Positions 14,621 through 22,742 of a stretch of DNA of 64,000 nucleotides are shown piece by piece. Positions within the stretch are counted from its first letter, which is position 1; each line of letters begins with the position of its first letter. The notes under the pieces were generated by a model. That model saw only the letters and a list, made by a program, of their open reading frames with translations. It ran no database searches and was not told the origin of the DNA. Both the position numbers and the translations under genes were made by a program. Source of the DNA: Cloacibacterium sp. TD35 (GTDB taxonomy: Bacteria > Bacteroidota > Bacteroidia > Flavobacteriales > Weeksellaceae); contig NZ_CP104850.1 of assembly GCF_028864635.1 (NCBI RefSeq), positions 1,184,001-1,248,000 of the forward strand, given 5' to 3'.

Positions 14621-15505
14621 ATGATTGACAAGTTTCTAGATTATATATCTGTAGAGAAGCGTTATTCTAAGAATACGCTGGTGAGTTATAAAAAAGATTT
14701 AGAAGACTTGCTACTGTTTATTTCGGAAACCGAAGGGACAGAAGATTTAAAAAAAGTAGATAAAAAAATCATCCGTAATTTCATTGTCTCACTATCTGAG
14801 AAAAAAATACAGAAAAGAAGCATTAACCGTAAACTATCTAGCTTAAGGAGTTTTTATCTATATCTCCTGAAAATAGGCGAAATACAATTGTCACCATTAG
14901 AGACTATTTCTTCTCTTAAATTTTATGCCGAAAAACAAATTCCTATTTCAGAAGATGAAATGGAAAGTTTAGGTGAGATTTTAGAAAAAGAGCCAGAAAA
15001 CTTATTAGAAAAACTCATTATAGAAACACTTTACCAGACCGGAATGAGAAAAACAGAGCTTTGTAATGTGTTATTGGAGCAAGTAGATTTTTCTAAATCT
15101 GAAGTTTTCATCAAAGGGAAAGGTAATAAGCAAAGAGTAGTTCCCATTTCTGAAAATCTGCTAAAACAGATGTGGGAATATTTGACGGTTAGAAAGCCGA
15201 ATGAAGATTCTGGTATTTATTTTTTCGTTCGCGAAAATGGAAAAAAACTATCCGAAAAATTTGTGTATTCAGTGGTAAATCGCTACCTTAGTCTTATAAC
15301 TTTAAAGAAGAAAAAGAGTCCACATATTTTAAGGCATAGCTTTGCTACTCATGTTTTGAATAATGGCGCGGAAATTTCTAAAGTTAAAAAAATCTTAGGT
15401 CATTCTAGTTTAGCTTCTACGCAAGTTTATACGAATGGCAATATAGAGCAATTAAAAAGAGTGTTTAATCAGGCTCATCCCAGAGCCTATAAAAAAGAAG
15501 ACTAG
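14621..15505 (+). CDS. Tyrosine recombinase XerC/XerD
   Basis: 294 residues, chromosome dimer resolution type. N-terminal SAM-like core-binding domain (about 1-90: FLDYISVEKRYSKNTLVSYKKDLEDLL) and C-terminal catalytic domain. All catalytic residues are visible: Arg143 (TGMRKTEL), Lys167 (IKGKGNKQRVVPI), His235 and Arg238 (HILRHSFATH), His261 (LGHSSLASTQ) and Tyr270 (QVYT). Neighbours are rpsU and hpf, all housekeeping, with no phage genes or attachment repeats, so this is a cellular Xer enzyme and not an integrase. Whether it is XerC, XerD or a single XerH-like enzyme cannot be decided here. Confidence 0.92.
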   Translation: MIDKFLDYISVEKRYSKNTLVSYKKDLEDLLLFISETEGTEDLKKVDKKIIRNFIVSLSEKKIQKRSINRKLSSLRSFYLYLLKIGEIQLSPLETISSLKFYAEKQIPISEDEMESLGEILEKEPENLLEKLIIETLYQTGMRKTELCNVLLEQVDFSKSEVFIKGKGNKQRVVPISENLLKQMWEYLTVRKPNEDSGIYFFVRENGKKLSEKFVYSVVNRYLSLITLKKKKSPHILRHSFATHVLNNGAEISKVKKILGHSSLASTQVYTNGNIEQLKRVFNQAHPRAYKKED

Positions 15506-15537
15506 TTTTCTTTTTTAATTTAAAAAATGTTAGCGTT

Positions 15538-15828
15538 ATGAAAATTACAGTACAATCAATCGGTTTAACACCACATGCACCACTAGAAGAATATTTAGAC
15601 AAAAAATTAAATAAATTAGATACCTTTTATGATAAAATTATCGAGTGCGAAGTGTTTCTAAAAGTAGAGAATTCTTCTGAAAAAGAAAACAAGACTGCTG
15701 AGATAAGATTACATGTTCCAGGTGATGATATTGTGGTAAAGAAGACAAGTGCTAGTTTTGAAGAAAGTTTAGACCAGTGTTATGATACTGCTAAGAAACT
15801 GTTAATCAAGAAAAAAGAAATGGCATAA
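15538..15828 (+). CDS. hpf: Ribosome hibernation factor, short HPF/RaiA type
   Basis: 96 residues with one S30AE domain: MKITVQSIGLTPHAPLEEYLDKKLNKLDTFYD, then an acidic/basic strand pattern, and SFEESLDQCYDTAKKLLIKKKEM at the end. Short HPF binds the decoding region of the 30S subunit in stationary phase. The C-terminal dimerisation domain of long HPF is absent. It follows xerC after 32 nt without a clear promoter, so it is likely co-transcribed. Confidence 0.92.
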   Translation: MKITVQSIGLTPHAPLEEYLDKKLNKLDTFYDKIIECEVFLKVENSSEKENKTAEIRLHVPGDDIVVKKTSASFEESLDQCYDTAKKLLIKKKEMA

Positions 15829-15857
15829 AAAAATAATTAAAAAATTTTTAAAAAATA

Positions 15858-15890
15858 TTTGTGGATTTCAAAAAAACTGTATTATATTTG
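15858..15890 (+). promoter_or_regulatory. Promoter of the tRNA-Thr/Tyr cluster (TTTG -21- TATATTTG)
   Basis: TTTG at 15858-15861, 21 nt, TATATTTG at 15883-15890 followed by CA, 45 nt before the first tRNA. Confidence 0.65.
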
Positions 15891-15935
15891 CACTCGCAAA
15901 AAGGGAATAATAGTTCTTTTGAAATCTCAAATTTT

Positions 15936-16009
15936 GCCTCCATAGCTCAGTTGGCCAGAGCACGTGATTTGTAATCTCGGGGTCGTGGGTTCGAATCCCT
16001 CTGGAGGCT
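15936..16009 (+). tRNA. tRNA-Thr (anticodon TGT)
   Basis: 74 nt. Acceptor arms GCCTCCA / TGGAGGC pair fully; T-arm GTGGGTTCGAATCCC is canonical; anticodon loop TTTGTAA at 15968-15974 gives TGT. The anticodon stem has one T-T mismatch. CCA is not encoded. Confidence 0.96.
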
Positions 16010-16030
16010 CATAATTTATAAAAAACAAGC

Positions 16031-16113
16031 GGGGAGATTCCAGAGTGGCCAAATGGATCAGACTGTAACTCTGCTGTCTTACGACTTCGCAGGTTCGAAT
16101 CCTGCTCTCCCCA
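16031..16113 (+). tRNA. tRNA-Tyr (anticodon GTA)
   Basis: 83 nt, class II with a long variable arm (GTCTTACGAC). Acceptor GGGGAGA / TCTCCCC; anticodon loop CTGTAAC with GTA at 16065-16067; T-arm GCAGGTTCGAATCCTGC. Confidence 0.96.
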
Positions 16114-16153
16114 CTTTTTTATAAATTTAATTTGCAGGTTTAGAAAAATTTTA

Positions 16154-16161
16154 TAAATTTG
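16154..16161 (+). promoter_or_regulatory. -7 box (TAAATTTG) before tRNA-Gly
   Basis: Exact TAnnTTTG followed by CACACC, 38 nt before tRNA-Gly, giving this pair of tRNAs its own start. Confidence 0.6.
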
Positions 16162-16198
16162 CACACCGTTTACCAACAATAATTTGTAAACACAAATT

Positions 16199-16271
16199 GC
16201 GGAAGTAGCTCAGTTGGTAGAGCGTCAGCCTTCCAAGCTGAATGTCGCGGGTTCGACCCCCGTCTTCCGCT
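16199..16271 (+). tRNA. tRNA-Gly (anticodon TCC)
   Basis: 73 nt. Acceptor GCGGAAG / CTTCCGC; anticodon stem TCAGC / GCTGA around loop CTTCCAA with TCC at 16232-16234; T-arm GCGGGTTCGACCCCCGT. Confidence 0.97.
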
Positions 16272-16277
16272 CAAAAT

Positions 16278-16316
16278 AAATCACATTCCAAATAAGCGGT
16301 ATGTGATTTTTTTTTC
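16278..16316 (+). terminator. Terminator-like hairpin between tRNA-Gly and tRNA-Thr
   Basis: AAATCACAT / ATGTGATTT with a 14-nt loop and a run of nine T. It may stop or attenuate transcription before the second tRNA-Thr. Confidence 0.6.
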
Positions 16317-16319
16317 TAA

Positions 16320-16391
16320 GCCGACTTAGCTCAGGGGTAGAGCGCTTCCTTGGTAAGGAAGAGGTCGTGAGTTCAAATCTCATAGTTGGCT
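16320..16391 (+). tRNA. tRNA-Thr (anticodon GGT)
   Basis: 72 nt. Acceptor GCCGACT / AGTTGGC (one G-T pair); anticodon stem CTTCC / GGAAG around TTGGTAA with GGT at 16352-16354; T-arm GTGAGTTCAAATCTCAT. Confidence 0.95.
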
Positions 16392-16400
16392 CAAAATAAA

Positions 16401-16432
16401 AGTCTCTCAAAGTTTTTTTGAGAGACTTTTTT
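16401..16432 (+). terminator. Intrinsic terminator after the tRNA cluster
   Basis: AGTCTCTCAAA / TTTGAGAGACT with a 5-nt loop and a T-run. Confidence 0.85.
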
Positions 16433-16553
16433 ATTTAAAATAAATTCTTAAATTTGTACCCTCAAAAATAAGATAATATCATAGTGTCAAACGTATTGAA
16501 ACTGAATGTTGAAATTTTTTTTAACAAAAAGATTTTGGTATTCAAAAAATCAC

Positions 16554-16561
16554 TATATTTG
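16554..16561 (+). promoter_or_regulatory. -7 box (TATATTTG) of tuf
   Basis: Exact TAnnTTTG followed by CGCAC, 44 nt before the tuf ATG. A TTTG at 16534-16537 is close but the 16-nt spacing is short. Confidence 0.6.
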
Positions 16562-16605
16562 CGCACTGAAAATTTCAATAGTTAATAAATTTAAATATTA
16601 AAATC

Positions 16606-17793
16606 ATGGCAAAGGAAACGTTTAATCGTAACAAACCACACTTAAACATTGGTACTATTGGTCACGTTGACCATGGTAAAACTACCCTTACTGCTGCTAT
16701 TACTAAAGTATTAGCTGAGAAAGGATTAGCTGAAATGAAAGACTTCTCTTCTATTGACTCTGCTCCAGAAGAAAAAGAAAGAGGTATTACTATCAATACT
16801 GCTCACGTAGAGTATGAAACTGAAAACAGACACTACGCACACGTAGACTGCCCAGGTCACGCCGATTATGTTAAAAACATGGTTACTGGTGCTGCTCAAA
16901 TGGATGGAGCTATCTTAGTAGTTGCTGCTACTGATGGTCCAATGCCACAAACTAGAGAGCACATCTTACTTTGCCGTCAGGTAAACGTACCAAGAATCGT
17001 TGTTTTCATGAACAAAGTTGACATGGTAGATGATGCTGAATTATTAGAACTAGTAGAATTAGAAGTAAGAGATTTATTATCTTCTTATGAATATGATGGT
17101 GATAACTCTCCAGTAATTCAAGGTTCAGCTCTAGGTGCACTTAACGGTGAACCAAAATGGGTTGCTACTGTAGAAGAATTAATGGCAGCTGTAGATAGCT
17201 GGATTGAATTACCAGTTAGAGATCAAGATAAACCATTCTTAATGCCAATCGAAGACGTATTCTCTATTACAGGTAGAGGTACTGTAGCAACTGGTAGAAT
17301 TGAATCAGGTGTTATCAATACAGGAGATCCAGTAGACATCGTAGGTATGGGTGATGAGAAGTTAACTTCTACTATCACTGGTGTTGAGATGTTTAGAAAA
17401 ATCTTAGATAGAGGTGAAGCTGGTGATAACGTAGGTCTATTATTAAGAGGTATCGAGAAAACTGACATCAAGAGAGGTATGGTAATCGCTAAGAAAGATT
17501 CTGTGAAGCCACACAAGAAATTCAAAGCTGAGGTTTACGTTCTTTCTAAAGAAGAAGGTGGTAGACACACTCCATTCCACAATAAATATCGTCCTCAGTT
17601 CTATGTAAGAACTACTGACGTAACAGGTGAAATCTTCTTACCAGAAGGTGTAGAGATGGTAATGCCTGGTGATAACTTAACTATCACTGTAGAATTGTTA
17701 CAACCAATCGCTCTTAACGTAGGTCTTAGATTTGCGATCAGAGAAGGTGGTAGAACAGTAGGTGCTGGTCAGGTTACTGAAATCTTAGATTAA
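16606..17793 (+). CDS. tuf: Elongation factor Tu
   Basis: 395 residues. Delivers aminoacyl-tRNA to the ribosome as EF-Tu-GTP. The GTPase motifs are intact: G1 GHVDHGKTT (about 18-26), the effector region [14 protein letters not shown]3 DCPGHADY, G4 NKVDMVDD and G5 GSALGAL. Domains II and III follow with [19 protein letters not shown]. The codons are strongly biased towards a small set, as expected for a highly expressed gene. It has its own promoter; the terminator and tRNA-Trp follow. Confidence 0.98.
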   Translation: MAKETFNRNKPHLNIGTIGHVDHGKTTLTAAITKVLAEKGLAEMKDFSSIDSAPEEKERGITINTAHVEYETENRHYAHVDCPGHADYVKNMVTGAAQMDGAILVVAATDGPMPQTREHILLCRQVNVPRIVVFMNKVDMVDDAELLELVELEVRDLLSSYEYDGDNSPVIQGSALGALNGEPKWVATVEELMAAVDSWIELPVRDQDKPFLMPIEDVFSITGRGTVATGRIESGVINTGDPVDIVGMGDEKLTSTITGVEMFRKILDRGEAGDNVGLLLRGIEKTDIKRGMVIAKKDSVKPHKKFKAEVYVLSKEEGGRHTPFHNKYRPQFYVRTTDVTGEIFLPEGVEMVMPGDNLTITVELLQPIALNVGLRFAIREGGRTVGAGQVTEILD

Positions 17794-17809
17794 TCATCTT
17801 AAATAAATA

Positions 17810-17843
17810 AAGCTTCCGTAAGGAAACTTACGGAGCTTTTTTA
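17810..17843 (+). terminator. Intrinsic terminator of tuf
   Basis: AGCTTCCGTAAG / CTTACGGAGCT with one bulged base, GAAA loop and six T. Confidence 0.8.
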
Positions 17844-17846
17844 ACT

Positions 17847-17917
17847 ACGGGCATCGTCCAATGGTAGGATACCGGTCTCCAAAACCGTTGATCAGGGTTC
17901 GAGTCCTTGTGCCCGTG
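17847..17917 (+). tRNA. tRNA-Trp (anticodon CCA)
   Basis: 71 nt. Acceptor ACGGGCA / TGCCCGT, discriminator G; anticodon loop CTCCAAA with CCA at 17879-17881; T-arm AGGGTTCGAGTCCTT. It begins 4 nt after the tuf terminator and lies 12 nt before secE, the common tuf-trnW-secE-nusG order. Confidence 0.96.
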
Positions 17918-17929
17918 CAAATATAAATT

Positions 17930-18136
17930 ATGAACTCACTTATCAATTTTTTAAAAGATTCTTATTCAGAATTTAGATATAAAGTAGAATGGCCAAAGTG
18001 GGCTGATTTACAATCTTCTACAATAGTAGTGGCTGTAGCTACTGTTATATTAGCATTGTTTACTTTCGGAGTAGATTCATTATTTAGCACAGCTATTAAA
18101 AATATATTAGCAATTTTCATAGGTTTCTTTAATTAA
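17930..18136 (+). CDS. secE: Preprotein translocase subunit SecE
   Basis: 68 residues with one membrane helix (about 34-62) preceded by the conserved amphipathic segment FLKDSYSEFRYKVEWPKWADLQSSTIVV. SecE clamps SecY in the inner membrane. The position between tRNA-Trp and nusG supports the call. Confidence 0.95.
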   Translation: MNSLINFLKDSYSEFRYKVEWPKWADLQSSTIVVAVATVILALFTFGVDSLFSTAIKNILAIFIGFFN

Positions 18137-18146
18137 AAATTTTTCC

Positions 18147-18689
18147 ATGAGCGATTTAAAATGGTATGTATTAAAAGCTATTAGTGGCCAGGAAAATAAA
18201 GTTAAGGCCTACATTGAGAGCGAAGTTAAAAGATTAAATCTTGAAGCTTATGTTACTCAAGTAGTTATCCCTATGGAAAAAGTGATCCAAGTAAGAAATG
18301 GTAAAAAAGTGCCTAAAGAGAAGCCTTTTTATCCTGGTTACTTAATGGTAGAAGCTAATTTGATAGGAGAAATTCCACATATTATTAAAAATTTACCTGG
18401 TGTAATATCTTTTTTAAGTCTTACAAAAGGAGGTGATCCTGTACCAATGCGTAAATCTGAAGTAAACAGAATGCTTGGTAAGATGGATGAACTTTCTGAA
18501 TTTGCTACAGAAATGGAAATTCCATTCGTAGTAGGAGAGAGTGTAAAAGTAATCGATGGTCCTTTCAATGGATTCAATGGTACTGTAGAAAAAATCTTAG
18601 AAGATAAGAAGAAATTAGAAGTTTCTGTAATGATTTTCGGAAGAAAAACTCCTATGGAACTTTCTTACATGCAAGTAGAAAAATTGTAA
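18147..18689 (+). CDS. nusG: Transcription termination/antitermination factor NusG
   Basis: 180 residues. NGN domain (about 1-115) with KWYVLKAISGQENKVKAYIE and the FYPGYLMVEANL stretch, then a KOW domain (about 125-178) with VGESVKVIDGPFNGFNGTVEKI. Binds RNA polymerase and couples it to ribosomes or Rho. 10 nt after secE, so co-transcribed; a terminator follows and separates it from the polymerase gene. Confidence 0.96.
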   Translation: MSDLKWYVLKAISGQENKVKAYIESEVKRLNLEAYVTQVVIPMEKVIQVRNGKKVPKEKPFYPGYLMVEANLIGEIPHIIKNLPGVISFLSLTKGGDPVPMRKSEVNRMLGKMDELSEFATEMEIPFVVGESVKVIDGPFNGFNGTVEKILEDKKKLEVSVMIFGRKTPMELSYMQVEKL

Positions 18690-18710
18690 AATTTATCATA
18701 CAATATAATG

Positions 18711-18738
18711 AAGCCGCTCTAAACAGAGTGGCTTTTTT
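18711..18738 (+). terminator. Intrinsic terminator of secE-nusG
   Basis: AAGCCGCTCT / AGAGTGGCTT (one G-T pair), AAAC loop, T-run. Confidence 0.8.
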
Positions 18739-18837
18739 TGTGGATAAGTCTTTCTAAAAACGCCCTCTTTTGTCGTGCAATCTTTCTAATTTTACTCTCT
18801 CATTTTAGCGTTTTAATTCTTCTAAATTTCTTCTATT

Positions 18838-20109
18838 ATGTTTGCGCTATTAGACTGTAATAATTTTTTTGTGAGTTGCGAAAGAGTTTTAGACCCTTCT
18901 TTACAGGAGGTTGCAGTCGTGGTTTTATCTAATAATGATGGTTGTGTAGTGTCTAGAAGTAATGAAGCGAAGGCTTTAGGGATTCCTATGGGAGCGCCAG
19001 TCTTTAAATATAGAGATTTATTTGAGCAACATAGCGTAAAGTGCTTCTCGGCTAAATTTGAATATTACAATTTCAAAAGTCAACAAGTTTCTGCGATTGC
19101 CAGTCAGTTCTCTCCTAATTTTGAGATTTATAGTATAGATGAACTGTTTCTAGATTTTCATGGATTCAAATACTTCAATTTGGACGAGTATTCTCAAAAT
19201 ATCAAAAACGTTATACTTCAGAAAACAAAAATTCCTGTGAGTATAGGAATAGCGCCTACCAAAACATTGGCAAAAGTAGCCAATAGAATTGCCAAGAAAT
19301 ATCCAGAAAAATTTCAAGGGGTTTGTATGCTCGATACTCCACAAAAGATAGAAAAAGCACTTCAGTGGTTAGAGATTGGCGATGTTTGGGGAATTGGCAG
19401 GAGATTAGGGAATAAGATGAAAGACGCTGGCGTTTATAAAGCGGCAGATTTGCTTAAAAAACCAGAAATTTGGGTTAGAAAATTGATGGGAATTCACGGC
19501 GTGAGAATGATGAATGAATTAAAGGGCATTAAACAATTAGAATTAGATCAGCCATCTCCTAAACAATCCATTGCTACTACCAGAAGTTTTATGGATATGA
19601 TTTCGGATAAAGAAATGCTGAGAGAACGCGTAGAAACCTTTGCTTTCTCTTGTGCCGAAAAGTTAAGGAAACAAAACAGTTGTTGTAAAGTCATCTCCGT
19701 ATTTCTACAAACGAATAGATTTAGAAAAGATTTGCCAGAATATAAAAACGGATTTTCTGTGGTTTTGCCTAACCCAAGTAGTTCTTCCATTGTTTTATCT
19801 AAAGCCGCAAATGCTATTTTTGAAGCAATTTATAAAGACGGTTTTTTGTATAAAAAGGCTGGTGTAATGGTATCTGATTTTGTGCCAGAAAATCAACGAT
19901 TGATTAATATTTTTGAAGAAGATGTAGAAAATAAACACCTTCCGATTATGAAAGCCATGGATTCTCTGAACAAGAAATATGGCAAAAATAAAATAAGATT
20001 GGCCTCACAAAAAGGAAAACCTACCTACGAAAGAAAATTGCTTTCTCCAGAATATGAGGAATTTCTGAAAAGCAATACTTTACCCGAAGCTAATTTTAGG
20101 TTTCATTAA
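18838..20109 (+). CDS. umuC: UmuC-like Y-family DNA polymerase
   Basis: 423 residues, translesion DNA polymerase V catalytic-subunit type. Catalytic residues are visible: [17 protein letters not shown] (Asp6), [13 protein letters not shown], and [10 protein letters not shown] (Asp101-Glu102). The helix-hairpin-helix region ([19 protein letters not shown]) and little-finger/C-terminal UmuC segment ([28 protein letters not shown]) place it in UmuC and not DinB. No umuD lies next to it, although umuDC are normally paired. The spacer 18740-18837 has no exact TAnnTTTG box. It sits between nusG and rplK, which are normally adjacent, suggesting insertion. Confidence 0.9.
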   Translation: MFALLDCNNFFVSCERVLDPSLQEVAVVVLSNNDGCVVSRSNEAKALGIPMGAPVFKYRDLFEQHSVKCFSAKFEYYNFKSQQVSAIASQFSPNFEIYSIDELFLDFHGFKYFNLDEYSQNIKNVILQKTKIPVSIGIAPTKTLAKVANRIAKKYPEKFQGVCMLDTPQKIEKALQWLEIGDVWGIGRRLGNKMKDAGVYKAADLLKKPEIWVRKLMGIHGVRMMNELKGIKQLELDQPSPKQSIATTRSFMDMISDKEMLRERVETFAFSCAEKLRKQNSCCKVISVFLQTNRFRKDLPEYKNGFSVVLPNPSSSSIVLSKAANAIFEAIYKDGFLYKKAGVMVSDFVPENQRLINIFEEDVENKHLPIMKAMDSLNKKYGKNKIRLASQKGKPTYERKLLSPEYEEFLKSNTLPEANFRFH

Positions 20110-20148
20110 AAAATATTGAATATCTTTTTAAATTTCAGCGATTTACAC

Positions 20149-20178
20149 TTGTTAGTTAAGAAATTTTTCTTAATTTTG
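20149..20178 (+). promoter_or_regulatory. Promoter of the rplK operon (TTG -19- TAATTTTG)
   Basis: TTG at 20149-20151, 19 nt, TAATTTTG at 20171-20178 followed by CAC. A leader of about 95 nt follows. Confidence 0.7.
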
Positions 20179-20190
20179 CACCCACAAAAA

Positions 20191-20222
20191 GTAAGTTAGG
20201 AAGGTGAGATAATCTAACTTGC
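20191..20222 (+). promoter_or_regulatory. Leader hairpin upstream of rplK, candidate L1 autoregulatory site
   Basis: Nine-pair stem GTAAGTTAG / CTAACTTGC with a 14-nt loop GAAGGTGAGATAAT. It lies in the mRNA leader of the L11-L1 genes, where L1 controls its own synthesis in E. coli. Similarity of the loop to the L1 binding site is only suggestive. Confidence 0.35.
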
Positions 20223-20275
20223 TGATTTATAAATGCTTCCACATTCATAAATTAAAAATTTTTAAAAATTAAAAA

Positions 20276-20719
20276 ATGGCTAAAAAAGTCTTTAAAATGG
20301 TGAAACTCCAAGTGAAAGGTGGCGCTGCTAACCCTTCACCACCAGTTGGTCCTGCTTTAGGTTCTGCTGGGGTAAATATTATGGAGTTTTGTAAACAATT
20401 TAATGGAAGAACACAAGACAAGCCAGGGCAAGTTTTACCGGTTCTAATTACTGTTTACGAAGATAAGTCTTTCGAATTCGTAATTAAAACTCCACCAGCT
20501 GCAATCCAATTAATGGAAGCTGCTAAGGTAAAAGGAGGTTCTGGAGAACCAAACAGAGTAAAAGTAGGTTCAGTATCTTGGGAACAAGTGAAAAAAATTG
20601 CCGAAGATAAAATGGCAGACCTTAATTGTTTTACTATGGATTCTGCATTAAGCATGGTAGCAGGAACTGCTAGATCTATGGGATTAAGAGTAACTGGAAC
20701 TAAACCGTCTAACGCTTAA
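20276..20719 (+). CDS. rplK: 50S ribosomal protein L11
   Basis: 147 residues. N-terminal domain [35 protein letters not shown] carries the proline-rich motif bound by thiostrepton-class drugs; the C-terminal domain with [18 protein letters not shown] and the final SMGLRVTG binds 23S rRNA at the GTPase centre. First gene of the block after the umuC-like gene. Confidence 0.97.
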   Translation: MAKKVFKMVKLQVKGGAANPSPPVGPALGSAGVNIMEFCKQFNGRTQDKPGQVLPVLITVYEDKSFEFVIKTPPAAIQLMEAAKVKGGSGEPNRVKVGSVSWEQVKKIAEDKMADLNCFTMDSALSMVAGTARSMGLRVTGTKPSNA

Positions 20720-20730
20720 AACTTATTGAA

Positions 20731-21423
20731 ATGGCAAAATTAACGAAAAAGCAAAAAGAAGTTGCGAGCAAAGTAGAGAAAAACAAGGTATATAACCTTG
20801 ATGAAGCTTCTGCATTAGTAAAAGAATTAAACTATGCTAAGTTTGATGCTTCTGTTGACCTTGCAGTTAGATTAGGGGTAGATCCTAGAAAAGCAAACCA
20901 AATGGTAAGAGGTGTAGTATCTCTTCCTCACGGAACTGGTAAAGATGTTAAAGTATTAGCATTAGTAACTCCAGATAAAGAAGCAGAAGCTAAAGAAGCT
21001 GGTGCTGATTATGTAGGTCTTGATGAGTATTTACAAAAAATCAAAGACGGTTGGACAGATGTAGACGTAATCGTTACTATGCCTGCTGTAATGGGTAAAT
21101 TAGGTCCATTAGGAAGAATTTTAGGTCCTAGAGGTTTAATGCCAAACCCTAAATCAGGTACTGTAACTATGGAAGTAGGTAAAGCTGTTGCAGAAGTAAA
21201 AGCTGGTAAAATTGATTTCAAAGTAGATAAATACGGTATTGTACACGCTGGTATTGGTAAAGTGTCTTTCTCTCCAGAACAATTGAAAGAAAACGCTGCT
21301 GAATTAATTCATACATTAATTAAGTTAAAGCCTACTGCTGCTAAAGGTACTTACGTAAAATCTATCTATCTTTCTTCTACAATGAGTCCGGGGATTGCAA
21401 TTGATACTAAATCTGTTAACTAA
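20731..21423 (+). CDS. rplA: 50S ribosomal protein L1
   Basis: 230 residues. The L1-stalk protein, and translational repressor of the L11 operon in model bacteria. Signature segments include [20 protein letters not shown] (about 41-60), [18 protein letters not shown] (about 128-145) and [16 protein letters not shown] near the end. It is 11 nt after rplK. Confidence 0.97.
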   Translation: MAKLTKKQKEVASKVEKNKVYNLDEASALVKELNYAKFDASVDLAVRLGVDPRKANQMVRGVVSLPHGTGKDVKVLALVTPDKEAEAKEAGADYVGLDEYLQKIKDGWTDVDVIVTMPAVMGKLGPLGRILGPRGLMPNPKSGTVTMEVGKAVAEVKAGKIDFKVDKYGIVHAGIGKVSFSPEQLKENAAELIHTLIKLKPTAAKGTYVKSIYLSSTMSPGIAIDTKSVN

Positions 21424-21436
21424 AATCTGAAAGACA

Positions 21437-22039
21437 ATGACAAAAGAAGAAAAAGTATTAGTAATACAAGAGATTAAAGATATGTTACAAGACGCTAAAG
21501 TAGTGTATGTAGCAAATCTTGAAGGATTGAATGCTGCTCAGACTTCAGATTTTAGAAGACAAGCATTTAAAAATAACATTAAGCTTAAAGTAGTAAAGAA
21601 TACTTTATTACAAAAAGCAATGGAGCAAATTGAAGGTGTAGATTATTCAGAAATGTTCCCAACTTTCAAAGGGAATACTGCTGTAATGATTTCAGAAACT
21701 GCAAACGCTCCAGCAAAATTAATTCAAGGATTCAGAAAGAAAGAAGCTTTCCCAGCTCTTAAGTCTGCTTATTTACAAGAAACTTTCTACGTTGGAGATA
21801 ACAACCTAGATGCTCTTGCAAATATCAAGTCTAGAGAGGAAATGATTGGTGAAATCATCGGATTACTTCAATCTCCTATCCAAAGATTAATTTCAGCTTT
21901 AGAAAATAAAGAAGAAGCTAAAGGTGCTAAAACTGAGGAAGCTCCAGCTGTAGAAGCTGCTCCAGAAGTAGAGGCTCCTGCAACAGAAGAAACTCCAGAA
22001 GCTCCTGCAGCTGAAGGTGAAGCTCCTGCTGCTGAATAA
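21437..22039 (+). CDS. rplJ: 50S ribosomal protein L10
   Basis: 200 residues. Anchors the L7/L12 stalk to 23S rRNA. Typical N-terminal KEEKVLVIQEIKDMLQDAKVVYVANLEGL and the KVVKNTLLQKAM basic patch. The body is about 165 residues; the final 35 or so are an Ala/Pro/Glu-rich low-complexity tail (EAPAVEAAPEVEAPATEE), longer than in E. coli L10. 13 nt after rplA, leaving no room for a separate L10 leader. Confidence 0.96.
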   Translation: MTKEEKVLVIQEIKDMLQDAKVVYVANLEGLNAAQTSDFRRQAFKNNIKLKVVKNTLLQKAMEQIEGVDYSEMFPTFKGNTAVMISETANAPAKLIQGFRKKEAFPALKSAYLQETFYVGDNNLDALANIKSREEMIGEIIGLLQSPIQRLISALENKEEAKGAKTEEAPAVEAAPEVEAPATEETPEAPAAEGEAPAAE

Positions 22040-22106
22040 TTAAACCGTCTCAATAGACACTCAAAAAAAATAACATAAATCGTTCAACAATTTAAACATT
22101 AATACA

Positions 22107-22475
22107 ATGTCAGATTTAAAAAATTTAGCTGAAACGCTAGTAAACTTAACTGTAAAAGACGTAAACGAACTTGCTGCTATCCTTAAGGATGAGTACGGAA
22201 TTGAGCCTGCTGCTGCTGCTGTAGTTGTAGCTGCTGGTGGAGCTGCTGATGCTGCTGAAGAAAAAACTGAATTCGACGTAATCCTTAAATCAGCTGGTGC
22301 TTCTAAATTAGCTATCGTTAAATTAGTAAAAGATTTAACTGGTGCTGGTCTTAAAGAAGCTAAAGATATGGTAGATGGTGCTCCAACTGCAATTAAAGAA
22401 GGTGCATCTAAAGATGAAGCTGAAGCTCTTAAGAAGCAATTAGAAGAAGCTGGTGCAGAAGTAGAATTAAAATAA
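22107..22475 (+). CDS. rplL: 50S ribosomal protein L7/L12
   Basis: 122 residues. N-terminal dimerisation helices, an Ala-rich hinge ([18 protein letters not shown], about 36-53), then the factor-binding C-terminal domain [41 protein letters not shown]. Multiple copies form the stalk that recruits translation GTPases. Confidence 0.98.
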   Translation: MSDLKNLAETLVNLTVKDVNELAAILKDEYGIEPAAAAVVVAAGGAADAAEEKTEFDVILKSAGASKLAIVKLVKDLTGAGLKEAKDMVDGAPTAIKEGASKDEAEALKKQLEEAGAEVELK

Positions 22476-22497
22476 TCTATTTACACCGTATAAGACT

Positions 22498-22525
22498 TAG
22501 ACCTTCCCAGAATTGGGTAGGTCTA
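22498..22525 (+). terminator. Weak hairpin between rplL and rpoB (partial terminator)
   Basis: TAGACCTTCCCA / TGGGTAGGTCTA with one T-T mismatch and a 4-nt loop, but followed by TGTCTATTTT instead of a pure T-run. The position and weak tail suit partial termination, which lowers rpoBC relative to the ribosomal genes. Confidence 0.5.
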
Positions 22526-22609
22526 TGTCTATTTTAAGAGTTAAATTGTTTTAAAACTTTAACTCATTGATTTTCAATTATTTGAAAATTTAAAATTCTA
22601 AAGAAAAAA

Positions 22610-22616
22610 TATTTTG
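22610..22616 (+). promoter_or_regulatory. Near-consensus promoter box before rpoB (TATTTTG)
   Basis: TA-T-TTTG followed by CAC: one base short of TAnnTTTG. It would leave a leader of about 125 nt. The 267-nt spacer from rplL otherwise holds only the weak hairpin. Confidence 0.4.
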
Positions 22617-22742
22617 CACTACACTGTGAAAAGATATACCAGTGTTGCAGTTAGTTAAGAGCCAAGACCTTAGTCTTTAATCTTGCTGATATTTTTCAAA
22701 ATAAAGTAAAATATTTTTTAACCCAACTTTTCTTACCATTTT

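Noticed and set aside
14621-15505. Phage integrase reading of the tyrosine recombinase
   Set aside because: It sits among rpsU, hpf and tRNA genes with no phage genes or att-like duplication, and has a XerC/D-type length.
16225-16410. 61-residue minus-strand frame across tRNA-Gly and tRNA-Thr
   Set aside because: It is antisense to two clear tRNAs whose cloverleaf fits fully; the peptide has no coding signature.
21868-22053. Ala/Ser-rich minus-strand frame over the end of rplJ
   Set aside because: Mirror of the Ala/Pro/Glu tail of L10; no promoter or start support.
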